Shown: positions 35,242 through 44,016 of the stretch, piece after piece | Numbering within the stretch: position 1 is the stretch's first letter | Layout of the letters: each line of letters starts with the position of its first letter | Assembly: GCF_025143825.1 (NCBI RefSeq) | Contig: NZ_CP083560.1 | Location: 434,001-498,000, forward strand | DNA from: Sulfitobacter sp. S223 | GTDB taxonomy: Bacteria; Pseudomonadota; Alphaproteobacteria; Rhodobacterales; Rhodobacteraceae | Reading direction: 5' to 3' | DNA: 64,000 nt | Notes under the pieces: generated by a model | Database searches by the model: none | Seen by the model: the letters and a program-made list of their open reading frames with translations, nothing else | What the model was told of the DNA's origin: nothing | Translations under genes and position numbers: made by a program

Positions 35242-35466
35242 ATGGATACTGATCTTGCGCTAGTCATTGGCATTATTTTGGCGGCACTCTCTGTGCCCTC
35301 AATCCTGTCGGCAATCAGTGACCGCCGCGCACCGCGCGCATCCGCTATCACGATTTTGATCGCGGGTGGGCTGATCTTGTTTGCGGTTCAGGGCAAACCG
35401 GGCGGTTACAACCTTGCTGAGCTGCCAGACATTTTTGTGACCGTCATCGCGCGGTATGTGCCCTGA
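35242..35466 (+). CDS. Small two-segment membrane protein downstream of pyk
   Basis: A 74-residue protein with two hydrophobic segments ([18 protein letters not shown] and [15 protein letters not shown]) joined by a basic loop (SDRRAPRAS), ending [24 protein letters not shown] lies at normal spacing before the ATG. It is probably cotranscribed with pyk. It resembles a small hypothetical seen after pyk in related Rhodobacteraceae; this is from pattern memory. The function is unknown. Confidence 0.75.
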   Translation: MDTDLALVIGIILAALSVPSILSAISDRRAPRASAITILIAGGLILFAVQGKPGGYNLAELPDIFVTVIARYVP

Positions 35467-35629
35467 AGATTTAGCGAAACAGCCACAGGTTTTCGTGCCG
35501 GTTTTGACGTTTCTCTTTTCTTCTCTTGCGTTGGCGCGCCTTGCATCCTATAGCGGCGTTTCATTCCTGCGCGGCCGGCTTACGTGGCATGCCGAGTCGC
35601 GCTTAAACTGTAGACGACAGGAGACAGAA

Positions 35630-35830
35630 ATGCCCAAGATGAAGACGAAATCGAGCGCTAAGAAGCGCTTCAAGGTCTCGGCGACCGGTAAGGTCATCGG
35701 CGGTCAGGCTGGTAAACAGCACGGCATGATCAAACGGACTAAGAAGTTCATCCGTAACGCACGCGGCACGACAGCATTGTCAGCGCCAGATGCCAAGATC
35801 ATCAAGGGCTTCATGCCCTACGACCGCTAA
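35630..35830 (+). CDS. rpmI: 50S ribosomal protein L35
   Basis: A 66-residue basic protein with the L35 pattern [21 protein letters not shown] and the C-terminal [13 protein letters not shown] region, ending FMPYDR. AGGAGACAG precedes the ATG; the longer frame upstream is an artefact. It lies 11 bases before rplT, as in most bacteria. infC is not next to it in this window. Confidence 0.97.
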   Translation: MPKMKTKSSAKKRFKVSATGKVIGGQAGKQHGMIKRTKKFIRNARGTTALSAPDAKIIKGFMPYDR

Positions 35831-35841
35831 GGAGAGCCGAT

Positions 35842-36207
35842 ATGTCCCGTACAAAAGGTGGTACAGTTACCCACGCCCGTCACCGTAAGGTCGTTAAGGC
35901 AGCCAAAGGTTATTATGGCCGTCGCAAGAGCACCTTCAAGGTCGCGCGCCAGGCCGTCGATAAGGCCAACCAGTATGCAACACGTGACCGGAAGGTGCGT
36001 AAGCGGAACTTCCGCGCGCTGTGGATTCAGCGAATCAACGCTGCTGTCCGCATGCACGACGAAGCGCTGACATACTCGCGCTTCATCAACGGTCTGAACC
36101 TTGCAGGTATCGAAGTCGACCGTAAGGTTCTTGCTGATCTGGCCGTGAACGAGCCAGAATCGTTTGCTGCGATCGTGAAGCAGGCTCAGGCGTCTTTGGC
36201 CGCTTAA
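35842..36207 (+). CDS. rplT: 50S ribosomal protein L20
   Basis: A 121-residue L20, a 23S rRNA-binding assembly protein. It has the start [37 protein letters not shown] and the C-terminal core [15 protein letters not shown]. In many bacteria it also autoregulates rpmI-rplT. A strong hairpin terminator follows, separating it from pheS. Confidence 0.97.
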   Translation: MSRTKGGTVTHARHRKVVKAAKGYYGRRKSTFKVARQAVDKANQYATRDRKVRKRNFRALWIQRINAAVRMHDEALTYSRFINGLNLAGIEVDRKVLADLAVNEPESFAAIVKQAQASLAA

Positions 36208-36232
36208 GCGCCAGCGCACCGAATTGAAATCG

Positions 36233-36264
36233 AAACGCCGCTCCGGTTATCGGGGCGGCGTTTT
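36233..36264 (+). terminator. Rho-independent terminator after rplT
   Basis: AAACGCCGCTCCG and CGGGGCGGCGTTT form a 13-base stem (one G-T wobble) with a GTTAT loop, followed by TTTTG. It ends the rpmI-rplT operon. Confidence 0.85.
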
Positions 36265-36356
36265 GCGTTCGATAGGCTGGCCTGTCAGGCCCTCATGGGT
36301 TGCGTTTGCGTCCGGTTCTGGTAGCAGGTTCTCATATTCTGAAGGACGTGCGTGAC

Positions 36357-37430
36357 ATGGATGATCTCAAGCAAAAATACCTTGGCCAGATTGCAAATGC
36401 GGCTGATGAGGCCGCGTTGGAAGACATCCGGCTGACCGCAGTAGGCAAGAAGGGCGAAGTTGCCCTCAAGATGCGTGAACTGGGCAAGATGACCCCGGAA
36501 GAACGCCAGACAGCCGGTCCCGCGCTCAACGCGCTGAAGGACGAGATTAACTCGGCGCTGGCCGCCAAGAAGGCCGCATTGGGCGATGCCGCGCTGGATG
36601 AACGTCTGCGCAGTGAATGGCTGGATGTGACGCTGCCGTCGCGGGTGCGCCCCGCTGGCACGCTGCACCCTGTGTCTCAGGTTACCGAAGAGCTGACCGC
36701 GATCTTCGCCGAGATGGGCTTTTCTGTTGCCGAAGGGCCGCGCATTGATACCGACTGGTATAACTTTGATGCGCTGAACATCCCCGGTCACCACCCTGCA
36801 CGCGCCGAGATGGACACGTTCTATATGGCCCGTGCCGAGGGCGACGAACGTCCGCCGCACGTATTGCGCACCCACACGTCCCCCGTGCAGATCCGCACGA
36901 TGGAGGCCGAAGGTGCGCCCCTGCGGATCATCTGCCCCGGTGGTGTGTACCGCGCCGATTATGACCAGACGCACACGCCGATGTTCCATCAGGTCGAAGG
37001 CCTCGCGATCGACAAAGACATCTCTATGGCGAACCTGAAATGGGTGCTGGAAGAGTTCTTTGCCGCGTTCTTCGAGATTGACGGCATCAAAACCCGTTTC
37101 CGCGCCTCGCACTTCCCCTTCACCGAACCTTCGGCAGAGGTGGATATCCAATGCTCATGGGTCGATGGCCAGCTGCGCATCGGCGAGGGTGATGGATGGA
37201 TGGAAGTCCTCGGCTCTGGCATGGTCCACCCCAAAGTGCTGGCCGCTGGCGGGATCGACCCCGACATCTGGCAGGGCTTTGCCTTTGGCATGGGGATCGA
37301 CCGGATTGCGATGCTGAAATACGGCATCCCCGATCTGCGGGCGTTCTTTGATAGCGACCTGCGCTGGCTGCGGCACTACGGGTTCGCGAGCTTGGATCAG
37401 CCGAATTTGCATGGTGGGTTGAGTAGGTGA
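36357..37430 (+). CDS. pheS: Phenylalanyl-tRNA synthetase alpha chain
   Basis: A 357-residue PheRS alpha subunit. It has an N-terminal coiled-coil (about 1-90) and the class II catalytic core: motif 2 [14 protein letters not shown] and [22 protein letters not shown] (split TSPVQIRTM / [15 protein letters not shown]), [10 protein letters not shown], and motif 3 [13 protein letters not shown]. It forms an alpha2-beta2 enzyme with PheT. ATG at 36357 was preferred over an upstream TTG-type start. Unusually, pheT does not follow directly: an unrelated 165-codon gene overlaps both. Confidence 0.97.
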   Translation: MDDLKQKYLGQIANAADEAALEDIRLTAVGKKGEVALKMRELGKMTPEERQTAGPALNALKDEINSALAAKKAALGDAALDERLRSEWLDVTLPSRVRPAGTLHPVSQVTEELTAIFAEMGFSVAEGPRIDTDWYNFDALNIPGHHPARAEMDTFYMARAEGDERPPHVLRTHTSPVQIRTMEAEGAPLRIICPGGVYRADYDQTHTPMFHQVEGLAIDKDISMANLKWVLEEFFAAFFEIDGIKTRFRASHFPFTEPSAEVDIQCSWVDGQLRIGEGDGWMEVLGSGMVHPKVLAAGGIDPDIWQGFAFGMGIDRIAMLKYGIPDLRAFFDSDLRWLRHYGFASLDQPNLHGGLSR

Positions 37431-37924
37431 GTACATTTGCAACACTTTTAATTGCGATGATAAGTGCGGTTGGGGCTGGCGCAGTTTATGTTTGGCAAAA
37501 GAAAATAGATCGCCGCCAAGAGTTTCGCTCCGAAAAGCAAAGGGTCTATCAAGAGTATCTGGTACTTCTGAGACGTGTTGACGATGCTGAAACGGAAAGT
37601 CTTTTTAACCATCAGAATCTTGCGGGTCTTAATGATGCAACCAGAGCATTCCAGAGCCACTCCGACATAATGAGACTGTATGCTAGTAATGATGTCTGGG
37701 CGGAAGCAAACGCTTTAGAAGCTGCATTCTTGGAATGGAGGAGAGATCTTAATAAGGATGATATCGTTAACGAATATTATCACGTCTATGTTTCTGCACG
37801 AGCAAAATTGGGTGGTACGATGGCTGAAGAATTGTTTGGTGAGTTCCGAACTTCTCCGCTGGATGATTTCATTTCCAAGTTCGGCAAAATGGCGACGGTA
37901 TTCGACAAGAAAGATAAATCATGA
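37427..37924 (+). CDS. Hypothetical membrane-anchored protein inserted between pheS and pheT
   Basis: A 165-residue protein. Its GTG overlaps the pheS stop (GTGA) and its stop overlaps the pheT ATG (ATGA), so it is in full translational coupling. An N-terminal membrane segment ([20 protein letters not shown], about 4-23) is followed by a basic stretch ([26 protein letters not shown], split here as KKIDRRQEF then [10 protein letters not shown]) and a helical charged domain. Codon use is clearly more A/T-rich than pheS and pheT around it. I recognise no family. Its precise insertion suggests acquisition of a gene into the pheST operon. Confidence 0.7.
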   Translation: MSTFATLLIAMISAVGAGAVYVWQKKIDRRQEFRSEKQRVYQEYLVLLRRVDDAETESLFNHQNLAGLNDATRAFQSHSDIMRLYASNDVWAEANALEAAFLEWRRDLNKDDIVNEYYHVYVSARAKLGGTMAEELFGEFRTSPLDDFISKFGKMATVFDKKDKS

Positions 37925-40320
37925 AATTCACACTCTCTTGGCTCAAAGAGCACCTCGACACCACGGCTTCGGTCGATGAGATCACCTATGCCCTGACCGA
38001 TCTGGGTCTGGAAGTGGAGGGGGTCGAGGACCGTGGCGCGAAGCTGCGCGACTTTACCTTGGGCTATGTGAAATCCGCCGAGAAGCATCCCGATGCGGAC
38101 CGCCTGCGTGTGTGTCAGGTGGAAACCGACGAAGGCCTGCAACAGATCATCTGTGGTGCCCCCAACGCGCGGGAGGGGATTACGGTCGTGATCGCCAAGC
38201 CGGGCGTTTATGTGCCCGGCATTGATACCACCATCGGCGTGGGCAAAATCCGCGGGATCGAAAGCTTTGGCATGATGGCCTCCGAGCGTGAGCTGGAACT
38301 GTCCGAAGAGCATGACGGGATTATCGAACTGCCGTCGGGCAACGTCGGAGACAGCTTTGTCGATTGGCTGGCTGAAAAGGATCCGGCCAAGGTTGATCCG
38401 GTGATCGAAATCGCAATCACGCCGAACCGCCCCGATGCGTTGGGTGTGCGCGGCATTGCGCGCGATCTGGCCGCACGTGGCTTGGGCAAACTCAAGCAGC
38501 GCGATGTGGCGGCTGTCGAAGGCGCGTTTCCGTGCCCCGTTAGTGTCACCATTGACGAAGATACGCTTGACCAATGCCCCGTGTTCTATGGCCGCGTTAT
38601 TCGCGGTGTTAAGAATGGCCCCAGCCCTGTCTGGTTGCAGGACAAGCTGCGCGCGATTGGCTTGCGCCCGATCAGCTTTCTTGTGGATGTCACGAACTAT
38701 TTCACCTTCGACCGCAACCGCCCGTTGCATGTGTTTGATGCGGATAAAATCGCTGGCAACAGCCTGCGCGTCCACCGCGCCAAAGGTGGCGAAACGCTCG
38801 TTGCGCTGGATGACAAGGAATATACCCTTGTTGAAGGGATGACTGTGATTTCCGACGCCAATAGCATCGAAAGCCTTGGCGGTGTGATGGGTGGCGCGCC
38901 CACAGGGGTGAGCGATGAGACGGTGAACGTCTTTGTGGAATCCGCTTATTTCGATCCGGTGCGGACCGCGTACACGGGCCGTGCGCTCAAGATCAATTCG
39001 GACGCGCGCTACCGGTTTGAGCGGGGCATTGACCCTGAATGGACTCCCTACGGGATCGAGCACGCAACGCAGATGATCCTTGATCACGCGGGCGGTGAGG
39101 CGTCAGAGGTTGTTGTGGCGGGTAAGGTGCCTGACACCAGCCGCGCCTATCGTTTGAACGCAAAGAGGGTGATCTCTCTGGTCGGGATGGAAATCCCCGA
39201 GTCAGAGCAGCGTCAGACGCTGACCGCGTTGGGCTTCCGTCTGGACGGTGACATGGCCTATGTGCCCAGCTGGCGCCCCGATGTGCAGGGTGAGGCTGAT
39301 CTGGTCGAAGAAGTAGCGCGCATCGCGTCACTGACCAAGCTTGAAGGCCGTCCGTTGCCGCGTCTGACCACTGGCGTCCCGCGTCCGGTGATGTCACCGG
39401 CGCAGCGACGCGAAGTGGCGGCACGGCGCACGGCGGCCGCGCTTGGCTATCATGAATGCGTGACTTACAGTTTTATCGATCAACCATCTGCCGCGTTGTT
39501 TGGCGGCGGTACGGATGCCACGCGTCTGGAGAACCCGATCAGTCAGGACATGAGCCACATGCGCCCGGCGCTGCTGCCCGGTTTGTTGCAGGCCGCTGCG
39601 CGCAATCAGGCACGTGGTTTTGCCGACATGGCCCTGTTCGAAGTGGGTCCCGTCTTCCACGGTGGGGAGCCAGGTGAACAACAGTTGCAGGTGACGGGCC
39701 TTCTGGTTGGTCGGACCGGCCCAAAGGATGTCTTGGGCGCTGCCCGCGATGTCGATGTCTTCGACGTTAAAGCGGATGCAGAGGCTATTCTTGCTGCCAT
39801 CGGTGCGCCTGCCAAGGTGCAGATCCTGCGCGGTGCGGACGCATGGTGGCATCCGGGGCGTCACGGTATGGTTTGTCTTGGACCCAAGAAAGTTCTGGGT
39901 GTCTATGGCGAATTGCATCCCAAAGTGCTGGCTGCGCTGGATGTGAAAGGCCCCGCTATGGCCTTTACTCTTTGGCCCGCCGAGGTTCCGATGCCACGCA
40001 AGGCTGGTGCAACGCGCCCCGCGCTCAAGATCAGCGATCTGCAGGCGGTTGAACGTGATTTCGCCTTTGTTGTGGATGCGGAAGTAGAGGCGCTGACATT
40101 GGTCAACGCAGCTATGGGTGCCGACAAAACCTTGATTGAAGACGTGCGTGTATTTGACGAATTCATTGGCGGCAGCTTGGGCGAGGGAAAGAAGTCTCTA
40201 GCGCTGACAGTGCGGTTACAACCGCGCGAGCAGACGTTGAAAGACGCAGATATCGAAGCGGTCGGAGCCAAGGTTATCGAGAAGGTGACCAAAGCCACAG
40301 GCGGTGTGCTGCGGGGGTAA
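37921..40320 (+). CDS. pheT: Phenylalanyl-tRNA synthetase beta chain
   Basis: A 799-residue PheRS beta subunit. It starts [21 protein letters not shown], has the EMAP/tRNA-binding-like domain (about 38-150, with VCQVETDEGLQQIICGAPN and FGMMASERELELSEEHDGI), the B3/B4 editing domain (RPISFLVDVTNYF, FDADKI), the B5 domain, a catalytic-like core (RYRFERGIDPEW) and a C-terminal anticodon-binding FDX-ACB domain (KISDLQAVERDFAFVVD). The length is usual for Alphaproteobacteria. Confidence 0.97.
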   Translation: MKFTLSWLKEHLDTTASVDEITYALTDLGLEVEGVEDRGAKLRDFTLGYVKSAEKHPDADRLRVCQVETDEGLQQIICGAPNAREGITVVIAKPGVYVPGIDTTIGVGKIRGIESFGMMASERELELSEEHDGIIELPSGNVGDSFVDWLAEKDPAKVDPVIEIAITPNRPDALGVRGIARDLAARGLGKLKQRDVAAVEGAFPCPVSVTIDEDTLDQCPVFYGRVIRGVKNGPSPVWLQDKLRAIGLRPISFLVDVTNYFTFDRNRPLHVFDADKIAGNSLRVHRAKGGETLVALDDKEYTLVEGMTVISDANSIESLGGVMGGAPTGVSDETVNVFVESAYFDPVRTAYTGRALKINSDARYRFERGIDPEWTPYGIEHATQMILDHAGGEASEVVVAGKVPDTSRAYRLNAKRVISLVGMEIPESEQRQTLTALGFRLDGDMAYVPSWRPDVQGEADLVEEVARIASLTKLEGRPLPRLTTGVPRPVMSPAQRREVAARRTAAALGYHECVTYSFIDQPSAALFGGGTDATRLENPISQDMSHMRPALLPGLLQAAARNQARGFADMALFEVGPVFHGGEPGEQQLQVTGLLVGRTGPKDVLGAARDVDVFDVKADAEAILAAIGAPAKVQILRGADAWWHPGRHGMVCLGPKKVLGVYGELHPKVLAALDVKGPAMAFTLWPAEVPMPRKAGATRPALKISDLQAVERDFAFVVDAEVEALTLVNAAMGADKTLIEDVRVFDEFIGGSLGEGKKSLALTVRLQPREQTLKDADIEAVGAKVIEKVTKATGGVLRG

Positions 40321-40362
40321 TCTGCAGCACAACATGTTCTTGTAATTGTGAGGAGAATGACG

Positions 40363-40803
40363 ATGAAAGTTTATCTGTCAGGAGAAATCCACACCGATTG
40401 GCGTGAGCAGATCACAGAAGGTGCACAGGCGCTGGATATCGAGTTTTCGGGGCCGGTAACGGACCATGCCGCCAGCGATGATTGTGGCGTTGCAATTCTT
40501 GGCGCTGAGGCTGACAAATTCTGGCACGACCGCAAAGGCGCGCAGATCAACGCGATCCGCACCCGCAAGGGTATTGCCGATGCTGATGTGGTTGTGGTGC
40601 GATTTGGCGATCAGTACAAGCAATGGAATGCTGCGTTTGACGCAGGCTATGCTGCTGCGCTGGGCAAGTCTCTGATCATTCTACATGGGCCGGACCATGC
40701 GCATGCGCTAAAAGAAGTGGACGCCGCAGCACTCGCTGTTGCGTCAGAGCCTGCTCAGGTGGTGGAAATTCTGCGATACGTTCTGACCGGCAAACTTCCC
40801 TAA
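40363..40803 (+). CDS. YtoQ-family protein (nucleoside 2-deoxyribosyltransferase-like)
   Basis: A 146-residue protein starting MKVYLSGEIHTDWREQI. It has the YtoQ pattern: FSGPVTDHAASD, a conserved KFWHDRKGAQINAIRT, ADVVVVRFGDQYKQWNAAFDAGYAAALGKSLIILH (split RFGDQYKQWNAAFDAG and ALGKSLIIL), related to nucleoside 2-deoxyribosyltransferases. The ATG at 40363 has AGGAGA 6 bases before it. The biochemical role of the family is not established. It is a short single gene after pheT. Confidence 0.85.
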   Translation: MKVYLSGEIHTDWREQITEGAQALDIEFSGPVTDHAASDDCGVAILGAEADKFWHDRKGAQINAIRTRKGIADADVVVVRFGDQYKQWNAAFDAGYAAALGKSLIILHGPDHAHALKEVDAAALAVASEPAQVVEILRYVLTGKLP

Positions 40804-40819
40804 TCAACGCATCTAATCA

Positions 40820-40867
40820 GCAGCCACGGAAAGCCTGATAGTGACTTGTCTGACTTCGCGTGGCTGC
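40820..40867. terminator. Hairpin between ytoQ-like gene and GST
   Basis: GCAGCCACG pairs with CGTGGCTGC over a 30-base loop in the convergent gap between the two genes. There is no T run directly after, so the terminator call is tentative. Confidence 0.35.
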
Positions 40868-40886
40868 CTTTGGCGCATGGTTGGCG

Positions 40887-41588
40887 TTATGCCCGTGGTG
40901 GTGTGACAAGGCCCTTTTGCACCGCAGGTCGCGCTTCGAACCGCTCGACGTAGGAGACCAGATTGGGGTGATCGACCCAGCCAAGGCGGTCTTTGACACC
41001 ATAGAAATCTAGCGCACGCAGCCAAGGTGCGATGGCGATGTCCGCGATTGTGTAGTGGTCGCCGATGATCCAGTCCTTGCCCTCAAGCTCTTGCTCAAGC
41101 ACTGCAAGCAGGCGCTTGGCCTCAGAGACATAGCGTTCCTGCGGGCGCTTGTCCTCCCACTCGGAGCCGGCGAATTTGGTGAAGAACCCCATCTGGCCAA
41201 GCATCGGACCAAGACCGCCCATCTGGAACATCAGCCATTGGGTCGCTTTTGTTCTGTCCGTGGCAGTTTTCCCCAAAAGCTGGCCTGACTTTTCCGCTAG
41301 ATACAGCAGGATTGCGCCGCTTTCAAAAAGGCCGATGGGTTCGCCATCGGGACCGTTTGGGTCAACGATGGCGGGGATTTTGTTGTTGGGGTTGAGCGAT
41401 AGAAAAGCGGAGCTTTTTACATCGGCGTCAGACAGTGTGACGGTATGGGCTTCATAGGGCAGGCCCGTTTCTTCCAGCGCAATCGAAACCTTCACCCCAT
41501 TAGGTGTCGGAAACGAGTAGAGCTGGATCACATCGGGGTTGGTAGCTGGCCACCGGGCGCTGATCGGAAATGAGGTCGGGTTAATCAT
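40887..41588 (-). CDS. Glutathione S-transferase (YghU/YfcG-like)
   Basis: A 233-residue GST of the disulfide-bond oxidoreductase type. The N-terminal thioredoxin-like domain begins IQLYSFPTPNGVKVSIALEE (with the TPNG motif that replaces a catalytic Ser/Tyr in this class), and has NPNNKIPAIVDP and FESGAILLYLAEK. The C-terminal helical domain includes GGLGPMLGQMGFF and YTIADIAIAPWL. AGAGGA precedes the ATG. It would use glutathione or glutathione disulfide to reduce peroxides or disulfides; the substrate is not known. Confidence 0.9.
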   Translation of the reverse strand: MINPTSFPISARWPATNPDVIQLYSFPTPNGVKVSIALEETGLPYEAHTVTLSDADVKSSAFLSLNPNNKIPAIVDPNGPDGEPIGLFESGAILLYLAEKSGQLLGKTATDRTKATQWLMFQMGGLGPMLGQMGFFTKFAGSEWEDKRPQERYVSEAKRLLAVLEQELEGKDWIIGDHYTIADIAIAPWLRALDFYGVKDRLGWVDHPNLVSYVERFEARPAVQKGLVTPPRA

Positions 41589-41736
41589 GGGAATCCTCTT
41601 TTGTTATCTGGTGCAAAGTAGGTCCTTTTCCCCATAGATATAGAGTGATCACGGTGCACCAATGTGCTAATTCATGTGCAACGGTGCAAAGGGTGGGAAA
41701 GCCTGAGCCGGTAAATGTACAAAGGGACAAACAAAA

Positions 41737-42168
41737 ATGATGAACGAATTTAAAGATTTCATTGCCAAAGGCAATGTCATGGACATGGCTGTCGGTATCA
41801 TTATCGGCGCGGCCTTCACGGCGATTGTTGCATCGCTGGTTGGCGATTTGATCAATCCGATCATTGGCTTGTTTATGGGCGGCGTTGATTTCACAAACGC
41901 CTACGCTGTGTTGAGCGGTACTGTACCTGAGGGTGCTTCTCTTGAAGAGGCGCGCGAAAGCGGCGCGGCTATTTTCGCTTATGGTTCTTTCATCATGGCG
42001 ATCATCAACTTCCTGATCATCGCATTTGTTGTGTTCATGCTCGTTAAGCAGGTTAACAAGATCAAAGATGCAACGTCTAAGCCAGAAGAAGCAGCTGAAG
42101 AAGCTCCTGCTGGCCCAACACAAGAAGAGCTGCTGGCCGAGATTCTGGTAGCGCTGAAAAAAGCCTAA
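41737..42168 (+). CDS. mscL: Large-conductance mechanosensitive channel
   Basis: A 143-residue MscL, a pentameric membrane channel that opens under tension to protect against osmotic downshock. TM1 ([31 protein letters not shown], split as [19 protein letters not shown]) and TM2 ([20 protein letters not shown]) are clear, with a charged C-terminal helix ([16 protein letters not shown]). The periplasmic loop carries an acidic [12 protein letters not shown] insertion. A strong terminator follows. Confidence 0.96.
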   Translation: MMNEFKDFIAKGNVMDMAVGIIIGAAFTAIVASLVGDLINPIIGLFMGGVDFTNAYAVLSGTVPEGASLEEARESGAAIFAYGSFIMAIINFLIIAFVVFMLVKQVNKIKDATSKPEEAAEEAPAGPTQEELLAEILVALKKA

Positions 42169-42190
42169 GCCAAACGGCATAGAAACTAGG

Positions 42191-42225
42191 AGGGGGTCGC
42201 GGTTTCGCGGCCCCCTTTATTATTT
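42191..42225. terminator. Terminator between mscL and ald
   Basis: GGGGGTCGCG and CGCGGCCCCC form a 10-base stem (one wobble pair) with a GTTT loop, followed by TTTATTATTT. It lies between convergent genes and probably serves both. Confidence 0.8.
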
Positions 42226-43339
42226 AGGCGATCGCCTGTTCTGCGCGGATGTAATCCATGCCCAATGCTTGGCCAACCGCTTCATAAGTGATCTGCCCCG
42301 CGTGCACATTGAGGCCGGCCAGCAAATGCGCGTCATCTGCGCAGGCTTGCTTCCAGCCTTTATTGGCCAGTGCGATCATGAAGGGCATCGTGGCATTTCC
42401 AAGCGCGATTGTTGAGGTGCGCGCAACAGCGCCGGGCATGTTCGCAACGCAATAGTGCATAATGCCGTCAACATCATAGATCGGGTCTTGGTGGGTTGTT
42501 GCGCGGGATGTTTCAAAGCAGCCCCCTTGGTCAATGGCAACATCCACAAGGGCGGAACCGGGCTTAAGCTCGGACAGTTGTGCGCGGCTGATCAGTTTGG
42601 GCGCTGCCGCACCGGGTACAAGAACCGCGCCAATGATCATGTCGGCTTCGCGGGCCAGTTCAATCGTGTTGCCGGCAGAAGCAAAGCTGGTCTTGAACGT
42701 ACCGCCATAGATATCATCAAGGTAGCGCATGCGGGGCAGGGAGCGGTCCAGCACCGTCACGTCAGCGCCCATTCCGGCAGCGATGCGAGCTGCATGGGTG
42801 CCAACAACACCGCCGCCAATGACGACGACCTTGGCAGGGCCCACGCCCGGAACGCCGCCCATCAGAACGCCGCGCCCGCCGTTCGCTTTTTGCAGCGTCC
42901 ACGCGCCAACCTGTGGTGCAAGACGGCCAGCAACTTCGGACATCGGGGCCAGCAGGGGTAAGCCGCCAGAGCGGTCGGTGACCGTTTCGTAAGCGATGCA
43001 GGTTGCGCCTGAGGCAAGCAGATCTTTCGTCTGCTCAGGGTCTGGGGCTAGGTGAAGGTAGGTGAACAGGATCTGCCCTTCGCGTAGCATTTTACGCTCA
43101 ACGGCCTGAGGTTCTTTCACCTTCACAATCATATCTGCTGCGGCAAAAACCTCGTCGGCGGTGCCGATAATGGTTGCGCCTGCAGCTTCATAATCCGCGT
43201 CCACAAAACCCGCACCGTCACCTGCGCCTGTTTCTATGATAACGCTATGACCGTTTTTCACAGCCTCGAATGCGGCGTTCGGTGTCATGCCGACACGAAA
43301 CTCTTGTGGTTTGATCTCTTTGGGGCAGCCGATTTTCAT
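42224..43339 (-). CDS. ald: Alanine dehydrogenase
   Basis: A 371-residue NAD-dependent alanine dehydrogenase, L-alanine to pyruvate and ammonia. It starts MKIGCPKEIKPQEFRVGMTP, has VKVKEPQ, LFTYLHLAPD with the substrate His, the Rossmann motif VVVIGGGVVGTHAARIA and MHYCVANMPGAVARTST. The length is standard. GGAGGAGG precedes the ATG, so the longer frame was dropped. It diverges from an Lrp-type regulator that is its likely controller. Confidence 0.96.
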   Translation of the reverse strand: MKIGCPKEIKPQEFRVGMTPNAAFEAVKNGHSVIIETGAGDGAGFVDADYEAAGATIIGTADEVFAAADMIVKVKEPQAVERKMLREGQILFTYLHLAPDPEQTKDLLASGATCIAYETVTDRSGGLPLLAPMSEVAGRLAPQVGAWTLQKANGGRGVLMGGVPGVGPAKVVVIGGGVVGTHAARIAAGMGADVTVLDRSLPRMRYLDDIYGGTFKTSFASAGNTIELAREADMIIGAVLVPGAAAPKLISRAQLSELKPGSALVDVAIDQGGCFETSRATTHQDPIYDVDGIMHYCVANMPGAVARTSTIALGNATMPFMIALANKGWKQACADDAHLLAGLNVHAGQITYEAVGQALGMDYIRAEQAIA

Positions 43340-43438
43340 TGGAAGTTCCTCCTCCGGTGTTGGATGGTGAACGGTACTATTCTTTGGCTGCAATTTGGTG
43401 GCAATTAGGACTCGTCAAATGTGGTGAGGGCGGGATAT

Positions 43439-43457
43439 TATCGCGTCAGACACGATA
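43439..43457. promoter_or_regulatory. Inverted repeat in ald-lrp intergenic region
   Basis: TATCG-N9-CGATA lies 22 bases before the Lrp-family ATG in the divergent ald/lrp region. Lrp/AsnC regulators bind such loose palindromes, so this may be an operator for ald and for autoregulation. Confidence 0.35.
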
Positions 43458-43479
43458 TATACGCAAAGGAATTGCTTTA

Positions 43480-43935
43480 ATGCTGGATGCGATAGACCGA
43501 AAGCTCCTTGCCGCTTTGCAAAAGCGTGGCCGGATGTCTAACGGCGACCTGTCCGAGCAAGTGAACCTGTCAGCTTCGGCATGTCACCGGCGGGTCCAGC
43601 GACTGGAGGCCGAAGGATACATCCGCGACTACGTAGCGCTATTGGATGCGCGCAAGCTGGGTGTGCCGACAACCGTATTCGTCGAAATTACCCTACAAGG
43701 GCAAGCCGATGAAATTCTCGATGCCTTTGAAAAGTCGGTGGCGCGGATTCCAGATGTACTCGAATGTCACCTCATGGCAGGATCGGCCGACTATCTGCTT
43801 AAGGTGGTGGCGGAAGACACAGAGGATTTCGCCCGCATCCATCGTCAATACCTGGCCCGGTTGCCGGGCGTCGGGCAAATGCAATCAAGCTTTGCTCTGC
43901 GTACTGTTTGCAAAACGACGGCGTTACCCGTCTAG
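43480..43935 (+). CDS. Lrp/AsnC-family transcriptional regulator
   Basis: A 151-residue regulator. An N-terminal winged helix starts MLDAIDRKLLAALQKRGRMSNGDLSEQVNLSASACHRRVQRLEAEG (split IDRKLLAALQKRGRMS and VNLSASACHRRVQRLEAEG), followed by a RAM domain (VFVEITLQ, LECHLMAGSADYLLKVV). AAAGGA lies 9 bases before the ATG. It is divergent from ald and by analogy with AldR/Lrp pairs is probably an alanine-responsive activator of it. Confidence 0.92.
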   Translation: MLDAIDRKLLAALQKRGRMSNGDLSEQVNLSASACHRRVQRLEAEGYIRDYVALLDARKLGVPTTVFVEITLQGQADEILDAFEKSVARIPDVLECHLMAGSADYLLKVVAEDTEDFARIHRQYLARLPGVGQMQSSFALRTVCKTTALPV

Positions 43936-43945
43936 GCCGCACACA

Positions 43946-43959
43946 TTGACGTGGATCAA
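43946..43959. promoter_or_regulatory. Near-consensus Fnr/Nnr-type box upstream of SpoIIAA-like gene
   Basis: TTGAC-GTGG-ATCAA has one inner mismatch to the FNR consensus and is centred about 64 bases before the ATG at 44017. It is the only such site noticed outside the 3-20 kb cluster. Confidence 0.5.
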
Positions 43960-44016
43960 CGTTGTTTTGCGTTTCGCCCTTTAGGCTGCTCTCATCACTC
44001 TGAAGGAGGATCGACT

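Noticed and set aside
36285..37151. 288-codon minus-strand frame over pheS
   Set aside because: Antisense to the well-conserved pheS core, no family resemblance.
37786..39087. 433-codon minus-strand frame over pheT
   Set aside because: Antisense shadow of pheT with repeated His/Arg bias and no family pattern.
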